A stretch of DNA of 10,096 nt from Vicinamibacterales bacterium. Its GTDB lineage: Bacteria; Acidobacteriota; Vicinamibacteria; Vicinamibacterales; UBA8438. Within the stretch, counting starts at the first letter, position 1. The number at the start of each line of letters is the position of its first letter. Below the pieces are notes generated by a model, which had not been told where the DNA came from, searched no databases, and was given only the letters and a program-made list of their open reading frames with translations. The position numbers and the translations under genes were made by a program. Location: positions 1-10,096 of the forward strand of contig JASLOY010000092.1 in NCBI GenBank assembly GCA_030745255.1, written 5' to 3'. Positions 1 through 6,646 of this stretch are shown here, one piece after another.

Positions 1-140
1 ACGATGTTGTATTTCGTGGTGCGCTCGACTGATTGGCTGAAGAACTCGACGGTCTGGATGTCGGCCTGAGCCCACGCCGATACTGCGGCGGCGCAGACAG
101 CCGCCGTGAAGACCGCCACGCGCAACGTTCTGGTGTGCAT
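1..140 (-). CDS. Secreted esterase-like protein, N-terminal fragment (cut by window edge)
   Basis: Only the first 46 codons are present; the gene continues beyond the left edge. The start is the ATG at 138-140, followed by MHTRTLRVAVFTAAVCAAAV, a basic then hydrophobic stretch ending in a plausible signal-peptidase site (SAWAQA). The mature part begins DIQTVEFFSQSVERTTKYNIV. That pattern, 'EFFS-S--R--KYNIV', resembles the first beta strand of putative esterases of the esterase D / PF00756 alpha/beta-hydrolase family, where it precedes the 'LPxGY' segment. The catalytic nucleophile region lies outside the window, so function is inferred from the N-terminus alone. The start lies 12 bases after the stop of the methyltransferase gene on the same strand, so the two are probably cotranscribed. 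Confidence 0.55.
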   Translation of the reverse strand, partial: MHTRTLRVAVFTAAVCAAAVSAWAQADIQTVEFFSQSVERTTKYNI

Positions 141-152
141 TCGCCTGAGTCC

Positions 153-860
153 TCACCGCTTCCGAAAGACCAGGTAGTACTGGTCCGGCATCAACGGTAT
201 CTCTTTTACGAGGTCGAACCCGGCGTCTTTGATCTCGTCGGTAACCGTGCCCTTGCCGGCGCGCACATGGTTCAGCTGAAAGTCGGCGCTCAGGCCGACG
301 ACCCGCTCGAAGTCGACGATGACCAGCAGCCCATCGTCCCGCAGCGCCTGATGAATCGAGGCCAGCGAGTCGAACGGAAACTCGAAGTGGTGATAGACGT
401 CGCACACGAGCACCACGTCGACCGACTCGGATCGGAGGTTGGTCGTGTGCTGGTCGCCGAGGACCGGCACGACGTTGGTCAGCCCCTCGGCATCGGCTGT
501 CGAGACCACGTGGTCGAGCAGATCCTGCGCGATGTCCATCGCGTAGACCCGTCCGTCGGACCCAACCTGGTGCGCGATGAGCCGCGTGATGAACCCGGTG
601 CCGGAGCCGACATCGGCGACCGCCATGCCCTCTTGGAGGCCGAGCGCCGCCACGATGGCGTGCCGATACATGTAGATCGCGCGGCGTTCTCCCTCCAGCG
701 ACGCCTGGAGCCGCTCGACATCGGGGTTCTCGTAGCTCCGGTTGATGCCAGGGTTGACGCTGGCATCTTGTGCGGCAACGGGCGCGGCGACGTAGCAGGC
801 GAGACAGGCGGAAAGCCAGACCGCCGCCAACCGCCCGGACAGACTCGTAAACTGACACAT
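153..860 (-). CDS. Secreted class I SAM-dependent methyltransferase (methyltransferase-domain protein)
   Basis: A 235-residue protein with a Rossmann-type methyltransferase domain. The SAM-binding motif I is VADVGSGTGF at residues 81-90, an acidic residue ends the second strand (YAMD, D109), and a motif IV-like DVYHHFE sits at 154-160. The last strand is QYYLVFRKR. This arrangement is typical of small ubiE-like class I methyltransferases; the substrate cannot be read from sequence. Residues 1-31 form a signal peptide with a hydrophobic core and a possible cleavage at VAA-Q. An LSAC at 16-19 also fits a lipobox, so a lipoprotein is an alternative. Export is odd because SAM is cytosolic. Only a weak, distant GGAAG precedes the ATG at 858-860; the start is chosen because it gives a complete signal peptide. 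The gene lies downstream of the amidase gene and 12 bases upstream of the esterase-like gene. Confidence 0.85.
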   Translation of the reverse strand: MCQFTSLSGRLAAVWLSACLACYVAAPVAAQDASVNPGINRSYENPDVERLQASLEGERRAIYMYRHAIVAALGLQEGMAVADVGSGTGFITRLIAHQVGSDGRVYAMDIAQDLLDHVVSTADAEGLTNVVPVLGDQHTTNLRSESVDVVLVCDVYHHFEFPFDSLASIHQALRDDGLLVIVDFERVVGLSADFQLNHVRAGKGTVTDEIKDAGFDLVKEIPLMPDQYYLVFRKR

Positions 861-867
861 GCGGTGG

Positions 868-1020
868 TTGTATCACTTCCAGCCCCACGATTCCAGCGCG
901 GCGCTCGGGGCGGCGGAGACCGGATCGAGATGACGGCGAAGCGCTCCCGCCTTCGCCGAGGCTACGGCTGGCAGGCAGGTTCCTTCTAACCTCGGTTTCC
1001 GGTCTCCTGACTCGTGTGAA
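868..1020 (-). repeat. Candidate dispersed repeat with hairpin between amidase and methyltransferase genes
   Basis: The spacer between the amidase stop (986-988) and the methyltransferase start holds a perfect inverted repeat, CGGCGAAG at 934-941 and CTTCGCCG at 951-958, around a 9-base loop. The surrounding text has the look of the dispersed intergenic repeats found in many high-GC environmental genomes. Read on the minus strand in a non-coding frame it gives fragments such as 'SHESGD' and 'AVASAKAG', which I associate with translated intergenic repeats. The block seems to begin within the last codons of the amidase gene. No second full copy is visible in this window, so dispersal is an inference; the hairpin itself is directly visible. 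Boundaries are approximate. Confidence 0.4.
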
Positions 1021-2425
1021 TGACATTGGGGCGTCGCTTCCAGAACCCCGTGGCTTGTTCGAACGCGTTGGCGAGCTGCAGCACACCGAGCTCGTCGTAG
1101 GGGCGCCCGACGATCTGCAGTCCGACGGGCAACCCGCTGTCGGTGAACCCGCAGGGTACCGATGCCGCTGGGAGCCCGGTCACGCTGATCTGGTAGCAGG
1201 ACTTCATCCAATCCAGATAGGTCGGAAGCTCCTCGTTGTTGATGCGGGTCACATACGGCTGCTCGACGTCGAACGGCACGACCTGGGTAACGGGGAGCAG
1301 CAGAAACTCGTATCGCTCCATAAACCGCCGGACCCGGTGATAGAGTGCCGCCCGTTTTCGCTCCGCGTCGGCGACCTGCGATCCGGTGAGCGCCTGCCCG
1401 GCCTCGATGTTCCAGATCACGGTGTCCTTCAGCAGATGTCGGTGGTAAGCCAGGAGCGGCGCGAAGGCCAGATCGTAGTACCAGGCCCTCCAGGTGGTGA
1501 AGATGTCGTCGGTGTCGCTCAAATCCGGCTGTGCGTCGTCGGTGAGACACCCGATCGATTCGAAGGCTGTGCGCTGTCGGTCGAGAACCGAGGTCACGGC
1601 GGTTTCTACCGGGAGCCCGCCGAGATCCGGGCTCCAGGCGACCCGAGTGCGATCGAAGTCGCGGTCCAACATGGTGGCGAAGCGGGGGGCAGGAATCCCC
1701 AACGACAGAGGCGCCACCGGGTCGGGGCCGGCCACCGCGTCGAGGAGCAGCGCGACGTCGCCCACGGTGCGTGCCATCGGTCCATGCACGTTGAATGGGA
1801 ACCAGGGTGCCGGGGTCGGCCACCGGGGTACCCGGCCTGGCGAGGCACGCAGCCCCACGACATTGCAGAAGCTCGCCGGGTTGCGAAGCGAGCCGCCCAG
1901 GTCGCTTCCGTCGGCGATTGGCACCATGCCGGTCGCGAGGGCCACCGCGGCCCCGCCGCTGCTGCCGCCGCATGTCCTCGTCAGGTCGTAGGGGTTGCGG
2001 GTGACCCCGAAGACCTCGTTGAAGGTCTGGGACCCGGCGCCGAGCTCCGGTGTGTTGGTCTTGCCGATCGTGATGGCGCCCGCCTGCCGTTCACGTTCGA
2101 CGATGAGCGCGGTCTGGTCCGGGACATGGTCGCTGAAGGCCAACGACCCAAAGGTGGTGCGGATGCCGGCGGTGACAAAGAGGTCCTTGTGGGCGATCGG
2201 CAGGCCGTGGAGCGGACCGAGATCGTCACCCCGTGCCACCGCCACATCCGCGGCGTCTGCCGCCTCGAGCGCAGCCTCCGGCAGGAGGGTGACGATCGCG
2301 TTGACGGCCGGGTTGATGCGGTCGATGCGTGCCAGATGCGCGGTCATCACCTCGCGCGCCGACACCTCCTTGCCGTGAATCAGCCTGACAAGCTCGCGTG
2401 CGGTCAGGTCGCAGAGCTCGGACAT
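986..2425 (-). CDS. Amidase signature (AS) family amidohydrolase
   Basis: A 479-residue protein of the amidase signature family, which hydrolyses carboxamide C-N bonds with a Ser-cisSer-Lys triad. All three residues are visible: K80 in PIAHKDLF, the cis-serine S155 in GGSSGG (153-158), and the nucleophile S179 in DLGGSLRNPASF. The spacing of 24 between S155 and S179 matches the family. The 'ADGSDLGGSLRNPASFCNVVGLR' type of segment and the C-terminal 'TGLPAASVPCGF...GLPVGLQIVGRPYDE' are classical. There is no signal peptide, so it is probably cytoplasmic. The substrate is not determinable; GatA is unlikely because there are no gatB/gatC neighbours. The start is the ATG at 2423-2425, just before the conserved 'LTARELVRLI' helix; its ribosome binding site is weak. 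The last dozen residues (after RRPN) look unlike a normal amidase end and may come from the downstream repeat. It is divergent to PQQ-like gene 1. Confidence 0.93.
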   Translation of the reverse strand: MSELCDLTARELVRLIHGKEVSAREVMTAHLARIDRINPAVNAIVTLLPEAALEAADAADVAVARGDDLGPLHGLPIAHKDLFVTAGIRTTFGSLAFSDHVPDQTALIVERERQAGAITIGKTNTPELGAGSQTFNEVFGVTRNPYDLTRTCGGSSGGAAVALATGMVPIADGSDLGGSLRNPASFCNVVGLRASPGRVPRWPTPAPWFPFNVHGPMARTVGDVALLLDAVAGPDPVAPLSLGIPAPRFATMLDRDFDRTRVAWSPDLGGLPVETAVTSVLDRQRTAFESIGCLTDDAQPDLSDTDDIFTTWRAWYYDLAFAPLLAYHRHLLKDTVIWNIEAGQALTGSQVADAERKRAALYHRVRRFMERYEFLLLPVTQVVPFDVEQPYVTRINNEELPTYLDWMKSCYQISVTGLPAASVPCGFTDSGLPVGLQIVGRPYDELGVLQLANAFEQATGFWKRRPNVIHTSQETGNRG

Positions 2426-2521
2426 CGGTCCATTCTACCGGCGCGTCGGCGTCGCCCTGCCGCCGGGATGTCTCGACACCAGCCGACCGGGGCGCGGTAA
2501 ACGCTGCGACCCGAGCAGGCG

Positions 2522-2535
2522 TCACACAGGTGTGA
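2522..2535. promoter_or_regulatory. Operator-like dyad TCACAC-AG-GTGTGA
   Basis: A perfect 6+2+6 inverted repeat lies in the 157-base divergent region between the amidase and PQQ-like protein 1 genes, 47 bases upstream of the chosen ATG of the latter. Its size and position suit binding of a dimeric helix-turn-helix regulator (GntR- or Crp-like). No convincing -35/-10 pair could be assigned beside it, and no regulator gene is in the window. Chance occurrence is possible. Confidence 0.35.
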
Positions 2536-2582
2536 TCGGCCCGTCGTGCGCGGGCTCTTCTCGTTCGAGGCGGGGGAGGACC

Positions 2583-3989
2583 ATGGACATGCGAACCGCG
2601 GTAGTTGTGACGATGCTCCTTGGCTCAGGGGCGCTGGCGAGTTCGGCCATTGCCCAAGACTGGCCGTCATGGCGCGGGCCAGACGAGAATGGCATGGCCA
2701 GGGGCGATGCGCCACTCACCTGGAGCGACAGCGATGGTGTCACCTGGCGCGCAGCGATTCCAGGTCGAGGCCACTCGGCCCCTGTCGTCTGGGGCAATCA
2801 AATCTTCGTGACCACCGCCGTGCCTGTTGGCTCCCAGGCTCGGAGCGACCGAAACGGGTCGCCACGAGGCCGAGGACCGAGCGCCGGGGGTGGCGTGCAC
2901 CCCGCAGGCGGGGGTGGTGCGGGACGGTTTCCGTCAGGTCGAGGCCGGGGCGGGATGCGGTCGCCGCATGGGGACTCGGGTCCCCAATCAGAGCACCGGT
3001 TCGTGCTGCTCAGCATCGACCGATCCACGGGTGAGGTCTTGTGGGAGCGCGTGGCGGTCGAGGCGACACCACACGAAGGATTTCACTCGCAATACGGCAG
3101 TTTTGCGTCGAGCTCGCCGGTGACCGATGGTGAGCGCGTGTACGCCTCGTTCGGTTCGCGTGGTCTCTATAGCTACGATCTCGACGGCAATCTCATCTGG
3201 AAGAAGGACCTGGGCCAGATGAGCAAGTTTCTCCAGTTCGGCGAAGGGACGCCGCTCGTCCTGCATGACGATCGACTGATCGTGAAGTTCGACCATGAGG
3301 GCGATTCCTTCCTCGCCGTCCTCGACACGGCGACCGGTGAAGAGCGCTGGCGTGTGGCTCGCGACGAAAGCACCTCGTGGTCTCCGCCACTGGTGGTCGA
3401 GCATGAGGGTCTGACACAGGTCGTCGTCGCGGCCACCGAGAAGGTGCGTAGCTACGACTACGAGACGGGCGAGCAGGTTTGGGAAGCGGCCGGGCTTGGG
3501 CGTAACCAGATCCCGGCCCCGGTGCGACACGGCGATCTCGTGTTCGTGATGAGTGGCTTCATCGCCCCGAATCTCAGGGCGATCCGGCTGGGCGGACAGG
3601 GCAACCTGACAGGAACCGACGCCGTCGTCTGGAACAGCAAGCAGTCGAATTCCTACACGCCGTCGCCGGTACTTTCAGACGGCCAGCTCTACGTTCTCAC
3701 CGATAGCGGCATCCTCACCAATTTCGACGCGGCGACAGGAGCCGTGCACTATCGGCAGCGCCTGCCCGGGCCGAGCAATTTCAAAGCCTCGCCCGTGGGC
3801 GCGAACGGCAAGCTCTATCTGTCGAGCGAAGAGGGCCAGGTGTTTGTCGTGAAGATGGGCCCCGAGTTCGAGCTGCTGGCCACCAACACCCTGGAAGAGG
3901 CGGTCTTCATCGCGACACCGGCGATCATCGATGGTGAGATCATCCTGCGCAGCCAGGATGGTCTCTACCGCATCGATGACGCCGACTAG
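2583..3989 (+). CDS. Secreted PQQ-binding-like beta-propeller repeat protein 1
   Basis: A 468-residue exported beta-propeller protein of the PQQ_2 / quinoprotein-like class. An upstream in-frame start exists at 2532, but the ATG at 2583 is preferred. It is preceded by the strong ribosome binding site GGGGGAGGA at 2572-2580 and begins a clean signal peptide (MDMRTAVVVTMLLGSGALAS, cleavage near AIAQ). The mature protein starts with WPSWRGP, the hallmark of this secreted family in Acidobacteriota and Planctomycetes. Propeller blade motifs follow: DRSTGEVLWE, DLDGNLIWKKDLG, DTATGEERWRV, YETGEQVWEA, DAATGAVHYRQ. A Gly/Arg/Ser/Pro-rich insert at about residues 83-137 interrupts the first blades. 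No catalytic residues or heme motif are seen, so PQQ binding and enzymatic activity are not implied; a scaffold or binding role is equally possible. It is a paralogue of the protein at 8719-10011. Its TAG stop lies inside a 12-bp inverted-repeat arm. Confidence 0.9.
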   Translation: MDMRTAVVVTMLLGSGALASSAIAQDWPSWRGPDENGMARGDAPLTWSDSDGVTWRAAIPGRGHSAPVVWGNQIFVTTAVPVGSQARSDRNGSPRGRGPSAGGGVHPAGGGGAGRFPSGRGRGGMRSPHGDSGPQSEHRFVLLSIDRSTGEVLWERVAVEATPHEGFHSQYGSFASSSPVTDGERVYASFGSRGLYSYDLDGNLIWKKDLGQMSKFLQFGEGTPLVLHDDRLIVKFDHEGDSFLAVLDTATGEERWRVARDESTSWSPPLVVEHEGLTQVVVAATEKVRSYDYETGEQVWEAAGLGRNQIPAPVRHGDLVFVMSGFIAPNLRAIRLGGQGNLTGTDAVVWNSKQSNSYTPSPVLSDGQLYVLTDSGILTNFDAATGAVHYRQRLPGPSNFKASPVGANGKLYLSSEEGQVFVVKMGPEFELLATNTLEEAVFIATPAIIDGEIILRSQDGLYRIDDAD

Positions 3990-4054
3990 ACATCTCCTAA
4001 GGGCAACATCGTCACGTTTGGATCAACTTTTTCGTCGGCGCCGGAGATGTCTAG
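3986..4054. repeat. 12-bp perfect inverted repeat with CTAG ends (MITE- or IS-relic-like)
   Basis: CTAGACATCTCC at 3986-3997 is matched exactly by its reverse complement GGAGATGTCTAG at 4043-4054, flanking a 45-base interior. Both outer ends are CTAG, which could be a 4-bp target duplication bounding 8-bp terminal repeats, as for insertion sequences with CTAG/YTAR targets. No transposase is present. The left arm includes the TAG stop of PQQ-like gene 1. The loop is too long and there is no T-run, so a simple terminator is a poor explanation. Confidence 0.5.
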
Positions 4055-4055
4055 C

Positions 4056-4160
4056 CCCCGCGTAGCGGGGCTGTGAATAAAGTATCTGCTAGCGAGGCAG
4101 CGTGATTCACTCGTCGGTTTGAGGCGCAGCTTCGCTAGCAGCCCGTGGTGAAAGCCCCGC
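4056..4160. repeat. Nested stem-loop block between PQQ-like gene 1 and the DUF547 gene
   Basis: GCGGGGCT at 4065-4072 pairs perfectly with AGCCCCGC at 4153-4160. This outer stem encloses CTGCTAGCGA at 4086-4095 paired with TCGCTAGCAG at 4132-4141; that inner stem extends inward by a G-T pair, two G-C pairs, a mismatch and three more pairs. CCCCGC at 4056-4061 can alternatively pair with GCGGGG at 4065-4070, so two mutually exclusive folds exist. The block may be a structured RNA, a mobile-element end or a regulatory leader of the DUF547 gene. No recognised RNA family was identified. The rest of the 273-base gap (4161-4249) shows only a small CCGCC-TG-GGCGG dyad at 4229-4240. Confidence 0.45.
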
Positions 4161-4262
4161 ATCCCTCGGCCGCGACCGCTCAGTGATCTGCCCAACACAA
4201 ATCGCTCTGCGTCCACGCGGCACGAAACCCGCCTGGGCGGAGCGCGTCAAAGGAGACAGACG

Positions 4263-5036
4263 ATGACACGCCTCTTCGCGCTCGTCCTCCTATTGCTCAT
4301 GTCGGCTGACCGGGTGCAGACCGCCACGTTTGATCATGAACACGGCGTCTGGACCGAGCTCCTGCAGCAGTATGTGACGAACGACGGCGGAATCAGTCAG
4401 GTCGACTATCGGGCTCTCCTCGACGAGGAGGTCAAGCTCAACGGCTATCTCGAGAGCTTGTCGCGCGTGTCCCGGGCAGAATTTGACGGGTGGACCGAGG
4501 ACCAGCGGCTGGCCTTCCTGATCAATGCCTACAACGGTTTCACCGTGAGGCTGGTCATGGATCACTTTCCGGTCAAGTCGATCAAAGACATCGGCGGGTG
4601 GTTTTCCTCGCCCTGGAAGAAGCGCTTCTTTCAGCTCCTGGGTGACGAGCGGCATCTCGACGACATCGAGCACGGGATGATTCGGAAAGACTTCGACGAA
4701 CCCAGAATTTACTTTGCCGTGAACTGCGCGGCCACGGGGTGTCCGCCGCTGCGTGCCGAGGCGTATGTCGCGGCTCGCCTGGACGAGCAGCTCGAGGACA
4801 ACACACGCCGGTTCCTTCGCGACACCAGGCGAAACCGCTATAGCGCCACTGAGCCTCGCCTCGAGCTGTCTTCGGTCATGGACTGGTATCGTGACGATTT
4901 CACCAAGAACGGCCAGTCCCTGCACGATTTCGTGGCGTCTCGCATGGGCGCCACGCCGGCCGATGCCGAGGCCATCGTCGACCGGAAGGTCCGTATGCGC
5001 TTTCTCGACTACGACTGGTCGCTCAACAATCGCTAG
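4263..5036 (+). CDS. Secreted DUF547 domain-containing protein
   Basis: A 257-residue protein with a short signal peptide (MTRLFALVLLLLMSADRVQT). The body is a full DUF547 (PF04784) domain: VDYRALL at 48-54, LAFLINAYNGFTVRLV at 83-98, SIKDIGG at 106-112, LDDIEHGMIRK at 132-142, the conserved NCAATGCPPLR at 154-164, and a C-terminal LDYDWSLN. H137, C155 and C160 are the conserved polar residues of the family. The biochemical function of DUF547 is not established; the His/Cys set suggests an enzyme or a metal site, which is inference. The start is supported by AAAGGAGAC at 4249-4257, a good ribosome binding site. The gene is alone on the plus strand after the structured block and faces the thiamine-binding protein gene convergently. 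Confidence 0.92.
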   Translation: MTRLFALVLLLLMSADRVQTATFDHEHGVWTELLQQYVTNDGGISQVDYRALLDEEVKLNGYLESLSRVSRAEFDGWTEDQRLAFLINAYNGFTVRLVMDHFPVKSIKDIGGWFSSPWKKRFFQLLGDERHLDDIEHGMIRKDFDEPRIYFAVNCAATGCPPLRAEAYVAARLDEQLEDNTRRFLRDTRRNRYSATEPRLELSSVMDWYRDDFTKNGQSLHDFVASRMGATPADAEAIVDRKVRMRFLDYDWSLNNR

Positions 5037-5142
5037 GTTTTAGGGCGGGGCATCCCGTCTGGCGGCGTTGCTTCCTCGGTCACAGCCCGCCTGGCTGCTC
5101 CCTCGTCGCGCCTGGCCAGCCGGGCGCCGCGCTCCGAAAACC
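5036..5142. repeat. GC-rich block bounded by GGTTTT/AAAACC inverted repeat (candidate dispersed repeat or bidirectional terminator)
   Basis: The spacer between the convergent DUF547 and thiamine-binding protein genes is bounded by GGTTTT at 5036-5041 and AAAACC at 5137-5142; pairing continues inward with one mismatch and two G-C pairs. The interior is C-rich and contains near-repeated runs such as CCCGCCTGGCTG and GCGCCTGGCCAGC. It carries no convincing ORF. It could be a structured terminator region shared by both genes or a copy of an intergenic repeat; no second copy is present here. Confidence 0.3.
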
Positions 5143-5178
5143 GCCTCTGGTGGTTCTTCTGCAATACAGCCTGCCGTG

Positions 5179-5472
5179 TCAGGACGATAGCGGGTCGAAC
5201 AGCTTGTCTTGCAGTCGCGATTCCTTGTCGGTACGGGTGCCGATTTTGAGTGCGGTGGTCAACCGCGTCGTCCCTCCGGCGTGCAGCGTCTCGTGCACCG
5301 CCTTGACCGCGTGGAGAATGGTGTCGAGATCGCCTTCGACATTTGTGCCGTAGGCGTGGAGCTCGGTCGTCAGTCCCGTCTTTCTGATGATGTCGTGTGC
5401 GCGGATGACCTCGCGGCGCACCGAGACGCCGACTCCGATCGGGATGACCTGAATTTCAGCAAGCGCTCTCAT
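5179..5472 (-). CDS. MTH1187 / YkoF-type thiamine-binding protein
   Basis: A 97-residue cytoplasmic protein matching the thiamine-binding protein family PF01910 (formerly DUF77, MTH1187 type), ferredoxin-like small proteins that bind thiamine or related ligands and form oligomers. Family signatures visible are QVIPIGVGVSV at 8-18, the TELHAYGTNVEGD segment at 36-48, and RLTTALKIGTRTDKE at 70-84 near the C-terminus. The length is typical for the family. The start ATG at 5470-5472 is backed by a strong GGGAGG ribosome binding site nine bases upstream. No thiamine biosynthesis or transport gene is adjacent, and I saw no TPP riboswitch in the 158-base divergent region (5473-5630), which holds only a small GGACA/TGTCC stem-loop at 5542-5556. 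A role in thiamine homeostasis is inferred from the family. Confidence 0.9.
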   Translation of the reverse strand: MRALAEIQVIPIGVGVSVRREVIRAHDIIRKTGLTTELHAYGTNVEGDLDTILHAVKAVHETLHAGGTTRLTTALKIGTRTDKESRLQDKLFDPLSS

Positions 5473-5630
5473 ACCGTCTGACCTCCCAGCGTGTTCGGTC
5501 GAGCGCGGCCATTCTACTCGGTCGTTCCGGCTGATTTCCCTGGACAGCTGGTGTCCTGGCGGGCATCATCCGGACGGCGTCCACGCTCCATCGCATAACC
5601 GAGGGCTCGTAGCCTTCTGGGAGACCAGTC

Positions 5631-6638
5631 ATGATTCGTCTACGCACCTGCAGCATGTTCAGCGCGGCCCTCGCGCTCGGCGCGGTGATGGTTTGCGGTC
5701 AGGGGCGACTCGGCGTGTTGGCCCAGACCAGTCACGACGTCACCCAAGCCATGGTGGAGGGGTGGATGACCGAGCTGTCGAACTGGGGCCGGTGGGGCGA
5801 CGACGACCAGCTCGGGGCGCTCAACCTGATTACGCCCGACAAACGAAAGCAGGCGGCAGCGCTCGTGCGCGAGGGCATCTCCGTGTCGATGTCGCACAAC
5901 TACCTGACCGAGCGCGCCGCGGACGCCACCTCGCCGTTCGAGCACGAGATGACGGGGGTTGGTCGCGGGGGGGCTTTCGTGGGCGACCGCTTTTCGATCG
6001 CCTATCACGGCTACGCTCACAGCCACATGGACTCGCTGTGCCACATGGCCCACGAGGGGGTGATGTACAACGGGTTCACCCGGGCGAACGACGTGTCCGA
6101 TGCAGGCTGTGGGAAGCTCGCGATTCTCGATGCCAAGCAGGGCATCATGACCAAAGGCGTGCTGATGGACATCGCGCGGCTCAAAGGCGTCGATTACCTC
6201 GAGCCGGGCACCCCGATCTATGTCGAGGACCTGGAGGTGTGGGAGCGACAGGCCGGCGTCCGGGTCGAGCCGGGCGACATTCTGCTCGTGCGCGCCGGTC
6301 GATGGGCCCGCCGCGCCGAGGTGGGGCCCTGGGCAACCGGTCGGGAGGCGGCCGGACTGCACGCGTCGGTGGGTCCGTGGCTCAAAGAGCGGGACGTGGC
6401 GATGATCGGTAGCGACTATACCAACGACGCGCTCCCATCTGGCGTGGACGGCGTCTCTCAGCCGATCCACCAGCTGGTGCTCGTCGCGATGGGCGTGCGG
6501 ATCTTCGACAATCTCGACCTCGAGGCGGTGGCCGAGGAGGCCGCCCGCCAGAACCGCTGGGAGTTCATGCTGACCGCCGCACCGCTTGCGGTTACCGGCG
6601 GGACCGGGTCGCCCCTGAACCCGATCGCGACGTTCTAA
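5631..6638 (+). CDS. Secreted cyclase-family metal-dependent hydrolase (kynurenine formamidase-like)
   Basis: A 335-residue protein of the cyclase family PF04199, which includes bacterial kynurenine formamidase KynB and isatin hydrolase. These enzymes use a divalent metal (Mn or Zn) bound by a His/Asp cluster. The cluster is visible as HSHMDSLCH at residues 130-138 (H130, H132, D134, H138), matching the family HxxxHxDxxxH-type site, with H126 just upstream. WGDDDQLGALNLITPDKR at 55-72 and EPGDILLVRAGRW at 213-225 are typical of the long cyclase subgroup. Residues 1-32 look like a signal peptide with cleavage near LAQ, so the enzyme is probably periplasmic, which is unusual for tryptophan catabolism; the substrate is therefore uncertain. 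GGGAG about nine bases before the ATG supports the start. No kyn genes are nearby. The gene is convergent with rtcB, whose stop is 67 bases away. Confidence 0.9.
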   Translation: MIRLRTCSMFSAALALGAVMVCGQGRLGVLAQTSHDVTQAMVEGWMTELSNWGRWGDDDQLGALNLITPDKRKQAAALVREGISVSMSHNYLTERAADATSPFEHEMTGVGRGGAFVGDRFSIAYHGYAHSHMDSLCHMAHEGVMYNGFTRANDVSDAGCGKLAILDAKQGIMTKGVLMDIARLKGVDYLEPGTPIYVEDLEVWERQAGVRVEPGDILLVRAGRWARRAEVGPWATGREAAGLHASVGPWLKERDVAMIGSDYTNDALPSGVDGVSQPIHQLVLVAMGVRIFDNLDLEAVAEEAARQNRWEFMLTAAPLAVTGGTGSPLNPIATF

Positions 6639-6646
6639 AGGGGAGA

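Noticed and set aside
33..989. 318-codon open frame on the plus strand opposite the methyltransferase gene
   Set aside because: It is an antisense shadow with no recognisable motifs; the opposite strand carries a clear methyltransferase with a signal peptide.
873..1973. 366-codon minus-strand open frame overlapping the amidase gene in another frame
   Set aside because: It is an Arg/Gly-rich shadow of the amidase frame that runs into the intergenic repeat-like block. It has no start context or domain.
1016..2500. 494-codon open frame on the plus strand opposite the amidase gene
   Set aside because: It is a high-GC antisense shadow. It shows no domain pattern and is rich in Arg/Gly/Pro, while the minus strand encodes a complete amidase with its catalytic triad.
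3986..4216. Small 76-codon minus-strand ORF over the palindromic block
   Set aside because: It has no ribosome binding site or recognisable domain, and its sequence is shaped by the inverted repeats. It was kept only as possible evidence for a mobile-element relic.
5473..5630. TPP riboswitch upstream of the thiamine-binding protein
   Set aside because: The conserved CUGAGA and related thi-box core segments are not visible, and the region holds only one short stem-loop.
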